Positions 25,704-33,362 of a stretch of 64,000 bases of DNA are shown one piece after another. The notes below the pieces were generated by a model that was not told the origin of the DNA, searched no databases, and saw only the letters and a list, made by a program, of their open reading frames with translations. The stretch is taken from positions 18,137 through 82,136 of the forward strand of contig DGRV01000051.1 of assembly GCA_002391225.1 (NCBI GenBank), written 5' to 3'. The translations under genes and the position numbers were made by a program. This DNA comes from Christensenella sp. UBA4379 (GTDB lineage: Bacteria > Bacillota > Clostridia > Christensenellales > Aristaeellaceae). Every line of letters begins with the position of its first letter. Position 1 is the stretch's first letter.

Positions 25704-26666
25704 GTGTCCACAGTCTCCAAATCGGCCAAGCCCGCCTCCCGGGAAACCGGCAGCGGCATGGAGCGGTTCAACGCCATCCGGCCGGGCACCAACGCGGCCT
25801 ACAGTACGCTGTTTATCCTCCTGGCCCTGCTGTGCATCATCCCAGTGATCTTCGTCATCATCATTTCCTTCTCTTCCGAGGACTCCATCGGCAAGGTGGG
25901 TTACAGCTTTATACCGATCGAATGGTCTTTGAACGCCTACAAATACGTCTGGCACCTGCGCAACGCCCAGGGCATCCCGACCGTCATCATGGCCTTCCTG
26001 ACCTCCGTGGGGCTGACGGTCGCGGGCACCTGTCTGGGCCTGATCCTCATTTCCACCATGGGCTACGTGCTTTCCCGCCGGAACTTTAAACTGCGCGGCC
26101 TGTACACCATGCTGATCTTCATCCCGATGATCTTCCACGGCGGCCTGCTTTCCACCTATGTGGTGAACGTGCAGCTGCTGGGCCTCAAGAACACCTATTG
26201 GGCGCTGATCTTCCCGCTGTGCTGTTCTTCGTTCTATGTGATCATCATGCGCACGTTCTTTCAGACCTCCGTGCCGGATGAAATCATCGAATCGGGCAAG
26301 GTGGACGGCGCGAACCAGCTGCGCATCTTTGTCCAGCTGGTGCTGCCGATTTCTCTGCCGGCCCTGGCGACCATCGCCCTGTTCCTGACCTTCGCCTACT
26401 GGAACGACTGGTATCAGGCGAGCCTCTACATTGAGAGCAAAATGCAGAACATGTTCCCGCTTCAGTATCTTCTGGTGAACATCGAAAAGAACATCCAGTA
26501 CCTGGCCAACAACGATATGGCCATGTCCGCCAGCTCCGACGCTCTGCCAACGGAAACCATGCGTATGGCCATCGTGGTCATCGCCGTGGTGCCCATCATG
26601 TTCTCCTATCCCTTCTTCCAGAAGTACTTCATCACCGGCCTGACCATCGGCGCGGTGAAGGGCTGA
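25704..26666 (+). CDS. CUT1 ABC-importer permease, YtcP type
   Basis: 320 residues. GTG start preceded by AAAGGAGG. The EAA-loop region is IIESGKVDGANQLRIFVQLV, and the C-terminal end YPFFQKYFITGLTIGAVKG is the signature tail of this permease branch. It pairs with the permease encoded 18 nt upstream to form the membrane channel for the binding protein encoded next. The substrate is inferred from the neighbouring muropeptide enzymes, not from the permease itself. Confidence 0.9.
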   Translation: MSTVSKSAKPASRETGSGMERFNAIRPGTNAAYSTLFILLALLCIIPVIFVIIISFSSEDSIGKVGYSFIPIEWSLNAYKYVWHLRNAQGIPTVIMAFLTSVGLTVAGTCLGLILISTMGYVLSRRNFKLRGLYTMLIFIPMIFHGGLLSTYVVNVQLLGLKNTYWALIFPLCCSSFYVIIMRTFFQTSVPDEIIESGKVDGANQLRIFVQLVLPISLPALATIALFLTFAYWNDWYQASLYIESKMQNMFPLQYLLVNIEKNIQYLANNDMAMSASSDALPTETMRMAIVVIAVVPIMFSYPFFQKYFITGLTIGAVKG

Positions 26667-26722
26667 TTTTCGGAATTTAAACGGATACGTCCGTTTGAAT
26701 AAATAAAAAAGGAGGAACCCGT

Positions 26723-28171
26723 ATGAAAAAGATCCTTGCTCTGATGCTGACGCTGGCGATGGCGCTCTCCATGTGCTCCTTCGCGGCGGCGGATGAACCC
26801 GTGAAACTGGTGTGGTTCATCTACTGCGACAGTGTCGCTCCCCTGGACTGGCCTGAGGTGGAAGAGGTGCTGAACGCCTATTCCGCCGAAAAGATCGGCG
26901 TCACCTGCGAATTCAAGTACATGAACAGCGAGCAGATCGCCCTGGCCACGCAGACCGGCGAATATTTCGACATCGCCTTCACCTGCGACTGGTACAACGA
27001 CTACGCGACCAACGTGGCCGCCGGCATGTTCCGTGAGATCTCTGCCGACCTGGACAACTATCCCGCCCTGAAGGATTCCATCGTGGACCTGGCCTGGGAA
27101 GGCGTCAAGGTCAACGGCGGCATCTACGCCATCCCCCACATGAAGGACATCGGTTACGAAGTGTTCTGGATCCTCGATTCCAATTACTTCCTCAACGAGA
27201 AGGGCTTTGAAAAGGACCAGTTCATCACCTTCGACGGCATCGAAAAGTATTTTGAAGCCTACAAGGCCGACCATCCCGACGACTATCCCTTCAAGATGAG
27301 CTACGGCGGCATCACCTCCTGGCAGAACGCCCTGTGCGACTGGATCAACATGGACTATGAAATCGGTCTGGACTGGAACGCCCAGGGCACCGAGGACGAG
27401 TACACCATCAAGTCCGCGCTGGAAATCCCTGCCTGGGTCGAGCGCGTCAAGAAGATTCACGAGTGGTATCAGAAGGGCTACATCAACCCCGACGCCGCTG
27501 TCACCGAGTCCATGCCGCGCGCGCAGGCCGGTGTCGTACAGTCCGGCCAGGGCTGGTTCGGCGCTGAGACCGTCTGGGCCAACGCCATCCGCAAGCCCGT
27601 CTACATCTCCCGCTATGACGGCCCCATGCTGAGCACCTCTTCCATCCGCGGCTCCATGACCGCCGTTTCCAGCTTCTCTGAGCATCCGCAGGAAGCCCTC
27701 AAGCTGATCGAGCTGATGAACACCGATCCCTGGTACCGCGAGACCGCCCGCTACGGCATCGAAGGCAAGCACTATGTCCGCAACGACGACGGCACCGTCA
27801 CCAAGACGGACCTGGGCCAGACCAACATGAAGGTTCAGGCCTACGGTCAGGGCCACTATACCCTGGGCGCGCTGGAAGCCTCTCCCTTCCCGGAAGTCCC
27901 CACCGATATTCATCAGTGGGAAACCACCATGGCCAACTATTCCAACGCCAAGCTCTCCGCCGCCATGGGCTTCACGCCTGACCTGGCGCCGGTGGAGACC
28001 GAATGCCTGGCTGTCAAGCAGGTCATCGAGGAATACCGCAAAGAGCTGTGGACCGGCACTTCCGACCCGGACGTGGTCATCCCCGAAATGCTCGAACGCA
28101 TGAACGAAGTTGGCCTGCAGACCGTGATCGCTGAACTGCAGAACCAGCTGAATACATTCCTTGGAAAATAA
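26723..28171 (+). CDS. Extracellular solute-binding protein of the CUT1 importer
   Basis: 482 residues. The signal sequence MKKILALMLTLAMALSMCSF precedes an AAA-DEP junction; the lipobox is weak (LSMC has Met before Cys), so it may be a lipoprotein or simply secreted. The body resembles family-1 binding proteins with a DUF3502-like C-terminal half, and many Trp/Asp/Tyr residues suit a long glycan ligand. A strong AAAGGAGG site fits its high level of synthesis, and a hairpin after its stop would limit downstream read-through. The likely ligand is a MurNAc/GlcNAc-containing saccharide or muropeptide, by context. Confidence 0.88.
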   Translation: MKKILALMLTLAMALSMCSFAAADEPVKLVWFIYCDSVAPLDWPEVEEVLNAYSAEKIGVTCEFKYMNSEQIALATQTGEYFDIAFTCDWYNDYATNVAAGMFREISADLDNYPALKDSIVDLAWEGVKVNGGIYAIPHMKDIGYEVFWILDSNYFLNEKGFEKDQFITFDGIEKYFEAYKADHPDDYPFKMSYGGITSWQNALCDWINMDYEIGLDWNAQGTEDEYTIKSALEIPAWVERVKKIHEWYQKGYINPDAAVTESMPRAQAGVVQSGQGWFGAETVWANAIRKPVYISRYDGPMLSTSSIRGSMTAVSSFSEHPQEALKLIELMNTDPWYRETARYGIEGKHYVRNDDGTVTKTDLGQTNMKVQAYGQGHYTLGALEASPFPEVPTDIHQWETTMANYSNAKLSAAMGFTPDLAPVETECLAVKQVIEEYRKELWTGTSDPDVVIPEMLERMNEVGLQTVIAELQNQLNTFLGK

Positions 28172-28190
28172 TCCTTCATTTACCCGTTCC

Positions 28191-28222
28191 GGGGCCGTTT
28201 CCCACAGGAAACGGCCCCTTTT
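28191..28222 (+). terminator. Attenuating terminator between binding protein and namZ
   Basis: A 12-bp perfect stem GGGGCCGTTTCC / GGAAACGGCCCC, loop CACA, then TTTT. The short T-run suggests partial read-through, matching the usual excess of binding protein over cytoplasmic enzymes. Confidence 0.8.
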
Positions 28223-28239
28223 ACAAGGTTGAGAGAAAA

Positions 28240-29385
28240 ATGAAAAAGAAGGTTTATTGCGGGCTGGACAGTCTGGATCTGGCCGCTCCCCTGCTTCGCG
28301 GCCGCCGCGTGGGGCTGATGACCAACCAGACCGGGATCGACAGTCGGTTCCGCAGCGGGATTGATCTGATCCACCATTCCTATCACCTGACAGTCCTGTT
28401 CGCCGTGGAGCACGGCATCCGGGGAGACGTCCAGGCAGGCAAGCACTTTGAAACCCAGCCGGATCCGTCCACCGGCGTCCCCGTGTACGCGGTGTACGGC
28501 GATACCCGCCGCCTGACCCCGGAAATGCTGGATACCTTCGATGTGTTCTGCTTTGACATGCAGGACGTGGGCGCGCGGTTTTACACCTATCTCTACGCCC
28601 TGTCCCTGGCCATGGAGGAATGCGCCAAGGCCGGAAAACCGGTCATCGTCTTCGACCGGATCAATCCGCTGGGCGGTCTCGAGGCAGAGGGCACGGTGCT
28701 GTCGGCGCGCTTTTCCAGCTATGTCGGTCTCTATCCCCTGCCCACGCGCTACGGACTGACCATCGGCGAATATGCCCGCTGGGTCCGCCATCACCTGAAG
28801 CTCGACCTGGACCTGACCGTCATTCCCCTTCGGGGCTGGCGGCGCTCGGACCTTGGGGAAGACCTTTCGATCCCCTGGGTGGCCCCCTCCCCCAACTGCC
28901 CCACCTTTCACGCGGCGTCCGTCTACCCCGGGACCTGCGTGTTTGAAGGGACCAACGTGTCGGAGGGCCGGGGCACCACGCTGCCCTTTGAGTATATCGG
29001 AGCGCCGTGGATCAGCGCCCCGGCCCTGGAAAAGCGCATGGCCGCCCATGACCTGCCCGGTCTCTACTTCCGGGCCGCATATTTTACACCGACCTTTTCC
29101 AAATACGCCGGCCAGCCCTGTCAGGGGGTGCAGGTCCATATCACGGACCCGCGGAAAGCGCGGGTCGTGGAAGGGGCGCTGACGCTGCTGGACGAGATAC
29201 GTCATTTATATCCCGATCAGCTGGAATGGATTTCCCATACGCCCGGCAGTTACTTTGCCGATAAGCTTTTAGGCACGGACGAATACCGGCTGGGGAAGCA
29301 CGACGCCCGCTCCCTGCTGGCGGCCCACGCCCAGGCGCGGGCGGACTTTATGGAGGAACGCAAAGCGTTTTTATTGTATGAGTGA
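28240..29385 (+). CDS. namZ: Exo-beta-N-acetylmuramidase NamZ (DUF1343), apparently cytoplasmic
   Basis: 381 residues. Family motifs are plain: GLMTNQTGID, LFAVEHGIRGD, CFDMQDVGARFYTYLY, DRINPLGGLEAEG, WVAPSPNCPT and FEGTNVSEGRGTTLPFE. NamZ (YbbC) of Bacillus releases MurNAc from the non-reducing end of glycan strands or MurNAc-GlcNAc. The Bacillus enzyme is exported, but here the protein starts directly with MKKKVYCGLDSLDL and has no signal peptide. It follows the importer genes and is coupled to the GNAT gene by an 8-nt overlap. Inference: it acts on imported saccharides. Confidence 0.9.
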   Translation: MKKKVYCGLDSLDLAAPLLRGRRVGLMTNQTGIDSRFRSGIDLIHHSYHLTVLFAVEHGIRGDVQAGKHFETQPDPSTGVPVYAVYGDTRRLTPEMLDTFDVFCFDMQDVGARFYTYLYALSLAMEECAKAGKPVIVFDRINPLGGLEAEGTVLSARFSSYVGLYPLPTRYGLTIGEYARWVRHHLKLDLDLTVIPLRGWRRSDLGEDLSIPWVAPSPNCPTFHAASVYPGTCVFEGTNVSEGRGTTLPFEYIGAPWISAPALEKRMAAHDLPGLYFRAAYFTPTFSKYAGQPCQGVQVHITDPRKARVVEGALTLLDEIRHLYPDQLEWISHTPGSYFADKLLGTDEYRLGKHDARSLLAAHAQARADFMEERKAFLLYE

Positions 29386-30442
29386 CATCATGATCCGGCT
29401 CTTCCGGCCGGAAGATCTGCAGGGCATCGTGCGGATCTGGAACGAATGTGTGGAGGCCGGGGAGACCCTGCTCTACCCTGTGTCGGATGATTCTTTCCTC
29501 CGCCTGTTTTGCGAAAATCCCTGGTGCGCCCCGGAAAACCTTCTGATCGCTGAAAGGGACGGAAGGCCTTTGGGCTTTATCCATGGCGTCGCCCCGATGA
29601 CGTTTCCCGGAGCCAGGCCGGGGGACGCCTATCTTTCCCAGATCATGGTGGACCGCGCCTTCCGCCGTCAGGGCATCGGGCGGGCGCTGCTGAACGCCCT
29701 GGCGGCCCGGATGAAAGCCCTCGGCGCCGGGCGTCTGCTGATTTCCAGCCTGAACCCGGTCAACCTTTCCTGGAAAATTCCCGGTTCTCCCGGCCATGAC
29801 CACAACAATATGCCCGGGGCGGACATGGAATGTCCCGGCTTTGGATTCGTGACAGAAAGCGGGTTTTCCGTCCTCTACCGGGAAATGGCGATGTATATCG
29901 ACCTAAGCGGATACCGTCCGCCGGAGGGGCTGGATGAGCTCCGCGATTCGCTCCGCCGTCATGGCATCGAAACAGGCCCCTATGACGCAACCCTCCACTG
30001 CGGCTATGACCGGATGTGCGACCGGGTGGGCAGCGAATACTGGCGGGACGTCCTGCGCACCGAAATCGACGCCTGGGAAAAAGGGCGGCCCAATGAAGAT
30101 GAACGGTTCTGGCCGGACGGAAGGAAGCCTGCTTCCCCGCGCCTCCTCCTCACCGCCGTACACGGCGGGCAGATCGTGGGCTTTACCGGCCCGGTGGATC
30201 TGCAGAAAAGCGGACGCGGCTGGTTTACCGGCATCTGCACCGACCCGGAATTTGGCCGCCGGGGCATCGCCACCGTCCTGTTTAACGGGCTGTTGGACGC
30301 CTTCGTGCAGGAGGGAGCAGCCTTTACCAGCCTCTTTACCGGGGAAGACAACCCGGCGAAAAAAATCTACTTAGGCGCAGGCATGCGGGAAGCCCGCCGC
30401 TTTGCGCTGATGGCCCTGCCATTGGGAGGTTCTCATGAGTAA
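29378..30442 (+). CDS. Two-domain GNAT acetyltransferase
   Basis: 354 residues made of two GNAT folds. The acetyl-CoA loops are IMVDRAFRRQGIGRALL in the first half and ICTDPEFGRRGIATVLF in the second. The first half has an unusual insertion rich in Gly, His and Pro (PGSPGHDHNNMPGADMECPG). The start overlaps the namZ stop (ATGAGTGA) and the end overlaps the next start in the same way (ATGAGTAA), so namZ, this gene and the PIG-L gene are translationally coupled. It might N-acetylate an amino sugar that lost its acetyl group, or a peptide amine. The substrate is unknown. Confidence 0.82.
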   Translation: MSDIMIRLFRPEDLQGIVRIWNECVEAGETLLYPVSDDSFLRLFCENPWCAPENLLIAERDGRPLGFIHGVAPMTFPGARPGDAYLSQIMVDRAFRRQGIGRALLNALAARMKALGAGRLLISSLNPVNLSWKIPGSPGHDHNNMPGADMECPGFGFVTESGFSVLYREMAMYIDLSGYRPPEGLDELRDSLRRHGIETGPYDATLHCGYDRMCDRVGSEYWRDVLRTEIDAWEKGRPNEDERFWPDGRKPASPRLLLTAVHGGQIVGFTGPVDLQKSGRGWFTGICTDPEFGRRGIATVLFNGLLDAFVQEGAAFTSLFTGEDNPAKKIYLGAGMREARRFALMALPLGGSHE

Positions 30443-31127
30443 AACGATTATGTCCGTGGGCGCGCACACGGGCGACGCCCAGCTGACCTGCGGCATGCTC
30501 CTGGCAAAACACGCCATGAACGGAGACCGCGTGGTCATCGTGGATCTGACCGCCGGGGAACGCGGCACGCCGAAGGGCTGGACGACCGAGGATTTCCGCC
30601 AGTATAACATCGAATGTGCGGGAAAATTCGCCAGGAAGCTCGGCGGGGAATCCGTCGTCCTTGATACCCCGGACGGGGAATTGTACGACACCAAAGAGGC
30701 AGAGCTGCAGTTGGCCGACCTCATGCGCAAGTATCAGGCGGACGCCGTGCTGTACCACTGGAAAAACAGCCTGCACAAGGATCATGAGGCGGCCCACCGG
30801 ATCACGGACAACGCGATCTTTTTCGCCTCTTTGCCCACCTTTGAGCATTCCCTGCCTCCAGCGCCGATCCGCCGCTTCATGTGCGCGGAAAACTGGGAAG
30901 ATGAGCCCGAATTCATGCCCTATTACTGGTTCGACGTTTCCCAGGCCTTCGGCCTGTGGAAGGATGCCGTCAAAGAGCTCTGGCTGTCTGAACATTCCCC
31001 CAGCTTCCCATACCTGCGCTACTATGAAGCGCTGAGCGTCGTGCGCGGGGCCCGAATCCGCGCAGAGCACGCCACCTGCTTCGGGATCTCCCCCAACGCC
31101 AAGCGCCAATGTCTCGACCTTTTGTAA
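30435..31127 (+). CDS. PIG-L/LmbE-family protein, atypical active site
   Basis: 230 residues. The Rossmann-like N-terminus shows SVGAHTGDAQLTCGMLLAKH instead of the canonical AHPDDxE, so zinc ligands His11 and Asp14 remain but the usual catalytic-base Asp is Gly. The second histidine motif HKDHEAAH is present. Known members deacetylate GlcNAc moieties; this variant may use another base, hydrolyse another bond or be inactive. It sits between the GNAT and nagZ genes, suggesting action on GlcNAc- or MurNAc-containing compounds. Confidence 0.8.
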   Translation: MSKTIMSVGAHTGDAQLTCGMLLAKHAMNGDRVVIVDLTAGERGTPKGWTTEDFRQYNIECAGKFARKLGGESVVLDTPDGELYDTKEAELQLADLMRKYQADAVLYHWKNSLHKDHEAAHRITDNAIFFASLPTFEHSLPPAPIRRFMCAENWEDEPEFMPYYWFDVSQAFGLWKDAVKELWLSEHSPSFPYLRYYEALSVVRGARIRAEHATCFGISPNAKRQCLDLL

Positions 31128-31139
31128 GGAGGAAGCAGC

Positions 31140-32621
31140 ATGATTACGGAAGCGCAAAAAATCTCGATCGGCCAGCGCCTGGCCGTCGGCTTTGACGGAT
31201 TTACCATTCCGGAGGAATACAGGGAGCTGATCCGCAGATATAAAGTCGGGAACGCCATCCTCTTCCGGCGGAACGTGCAGAGCTTTTCCCAGCTGAAAGC
31301 GCTTTGCGCCAACATCAGGGAACTGATCCTGAGTGAAACGGGGCACGAGCCCTTCATCATGATCGACGAAGAATGCGGCACCGTATCCCGCCTGGCCCAC
31401 GTCGCGGCCCCGACGCCCTGCGCCCTGGCCATCGGCGCGACCGAAGATCCCGAAAACGCGTATCAGATTGGCCGTTTGATCGGCCAGGAGCTTCGCGCGG
31501 TGGGCCTTAACCTGAACCTTGCCCCCGTGCTGGACTGCCTGACCCACCCCGCCACCGCCATCGGGAACCGCTGCTTTGCCTCGGAGCCCGAAAAGGTGGC
31601 GCGGTTCGGCGCGGCCTATCTGCGCGGATTGCAGGAAACCGGCGTCTTCGCCTGCGCGAAGCACTTTCCCGGCCATGGAGACACCGCGGTCGACAGCCAC
31701 CTGGCCCTCCCGATAGCTGATAAACCCGTGGAGGCCATTCAGAACACGGAGCTGGTCAGCTTCCAGGCGGCGATTGACGCTGGTATCCTTGGCGTCATGT
31801 CCTCCCACGTGGTCTATCCGTCCCTGGATCCGGAGCACGTGCCCGCCACGCTGTCCCGTCCCATCATGACCGGATGGCTCCGGGAAAAGATGGGCTTTCG
31901 CGGCCTGATCCTCAGCGACGCCATCGAGATGAACGCCGTCAAGGATATGTTCGGCATCCCGGAGGGAACCCGCCGTGCCCTTGCCGCCGGGTCGGACGTG
32001 GCGCTGATCTGCCATTCCGCCGTGGACGCTTCCCTGGCGTGCGAGCATCTGTATGAGGCCCTTCAAACCGGCGGCCTGGACTTAGAAGAGACCGAATGGC
32101 ATTACCGCCACATTCTGGATATGAAAAAGCTGCTTCTGCCTCCGGCGGGAGACGAAGCTATGTTCGGCAGTCCCGCTCAGAAAGCGTTAGCAGCTGAGAT
32201 CATGAAAAAATCACTGTGTGTCGCGTATGCTCCCCAGGGCCGTCCGCTGCCGGCCGTCGATGGTCAGACCCTCTTCCTGGGGCTGAATGCCGCCGCCGTC
32301 ACCAGGGCCAGCGACAATATCGCCCTGGACGCCGCCAAAGAATGTGCTCAAGTCTTCCACGCAAGAAGGATTCATCTGGACGATCCGCTCCCCGAAAACG
32401 TCCGGACCACCGTGGTGTTTCTCGACCGCAATCCGGAGCTTGAAAAGGCCGTCTCCACCGCCAACCGCCTGGCCTCTACCGGCGCGGACGTCATCGCCGT
32501 CAGCATGAACGTGCCCATGTGCCTGCAGGGCCTGGACCCAACGATCTGGCAGATCGAAGCCTGGCAGTACGACCGCCTCGCCCTGACTCCGCTGATGGAA
32601 ATGCTGAAAAACGGGAAATAA
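31140..32621 (+). CDS. nagZ: Beta-N-acetylglucosaminidase NagZ (GH3), cytoplasmic
   Basis: 493 residues. The GH3 His-Asp dyad loop KHFPGHGDTAVDSHLALP is complete and the nucleophile aspartate lies in ILSDAIEMNAV. A C-terminal extension (about 350-493) resembles the second GH3 domain. NagZ removes GlcNAc from GlcNAc-MurNAc or muropeptides. There is no signal peptide (MITEAQKISIGQRLAVGFDG). AAGGAGG precedes the ATG, 12 nt after the PIG-L gene. It completes the set needed to reduce imported peptidoglycan fragments to monomers. Confidence 0.92.
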   Translation: MITEAQKISIGQRLAVGFDGFTIPEEYRELIRRYKVGNAILFRRNVQSFSQLKALCANIRELILSETGHEPFIMIDEECGTVSRLAHVAAPTPCALAIGATEDPENAYQIGRLIGQELRAVGLNLNLAPVLDCLTHPATAIGNRCFASEPEKVARFGAAYLRGLQETGVFACAKHFPGHGDTAVDSHLALPIADKPVEAIQNTELVSFQAAIDAGILGVMSSHVVYPSLDPEHVPATLSRPIMTGWLREKMGFRGLILSDAIEMNAVKDMFGIPEGTRRALAAGSDVALICHSAVDASLACEHLYEALQTGGLDLEETEWHYRHILDMKKLLLPPAGDEAMFGSPAQKALAAEIMKKSLCVAYAPQGRPLPAVDGQTLFLGLNAAAVTRASDNIALDAAKECAQVFHARRIHLDDPLPENVRTTVVFLDRNPELEKAVSTANRLASTGADVIAVSMNVPMCLQGLDPTIWQIEAWQYDRLALTPLMEMLKNGK

Positions 32622-32671
32622 AGCGCGTAAAGACATGCTGGTCCGGGCGGACAGAAACGTTCTGAAACAGC

Positions 32672-33361
32672 TTATTTTGCCTGACTGGTGGTCGAAACGA
32701 TTTTCCCGGCGTCCATCTGATAGATCACATCCGCATAATCAAAAGCGTCGTTTTCATGGGTCACGATGAAAACGGCCTTTTTTTGTGCGTGGGCGTATTC
32801 CCGGAAGGCGGATAACACCAGGTGCGTGTTTTCATCGTCCAGGTCACCGGTGGGCTCGTCGGCAAAGAGAAAATCCGGGCTTTGCGCCAGGGCGCGGACG
32901 ATGGCCATGCGCCGGAGCTCGCCGCCGGAAAGCTCTGCGGGCCGCGCGTCCCGGAGATGGGCAATACCCAGCTGCTCCATCCACTGCCGCACGTTTTCGA
33001 CCGGCAGCGTTCTGCCGTACAGCTTTGCGGGGAGGATGATGTTTTCCAGCACCGTCAGGGTGTCGATGGCGCTACGGCCCTGGGGAACGACGCCGATCCG
33101 CTCGCTGCGCAGGCGGGAAAGATCCTTGTCGTTCAAACTGTACAGATCCGTCTCCCCCAGCCGAACTTTTCCTTCGGTGGGGAGCAGCAGGCCGGAAAGC
33201 ATATTCAGCAGCGTGGTCTTGCCGCTCCCGCTTCGGCCCATCAGCACGGCAATCTCTCCGCCGCTCAGCGCCAGGTTCAGGGGCTTGACAGCCAGGAAAT
33301 AGTTAGCGCCTCCGGTTTTCCGAAAATACCGTTTGGAGCTGTTTTCAGCTTTCAGGATCAT
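32672..33361 (-). CDS. ABC-transporter ATPase (MacB/LolD type), second unit of the iron operon
   Basis: 229 residues. Walker A GRSGSGKTTLLNML, signature LSGGELRRMAIVRALAQ, Walker B FLFADEPTGDLDDENT and a switch histidine in VTHENDAF. A longer frame begins at 33397, but GGGAGG stands before the ATG used here. It overlaps or abuts the end of the FtsX-like permease gene upstream, its evident partner. It is the last gene of the FTR1-P19 operon. The family energises MacB-like mechanotransmission or efflux rather than import. Confidence 0.88.
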   Translation of the reverse strand: MILKAENSSKRYFRKTGGANYFLAVKPLNLALSGGEIAVLMGRSGSGKTTLLNMLSGLLLPTEGKVRLGETDLYSLNDKDLSRLRSERIGVVPQGRSAIDTLTVLENIILPAKLYGRTLPVENVRQWMEQLGIAHLRDARPAELSGGELRRMAIVRALAQSPDFLFADEPTGDLDDENTHLVLSAFREYAHAQKKAVFIVTHENDAFDYADVIYQMDAGKIVSTTSQAK

Positions 33362-33362
33362 C

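Noticed and set aside
26606..27913. 435-residue minus-strand frame opposite the binding protein
   Set aside because: Antisense of a clear solute-binding protein with signal peptide and strong ribosome site; composition (Val/Gly/Asp) is that of a shadow frame.
30336..32066. 576-residue minus-strand frame across the PIG-L and nagZ genes
   Set aside because: Shadow of real genes on the plus strand with complete catalytic motifs.
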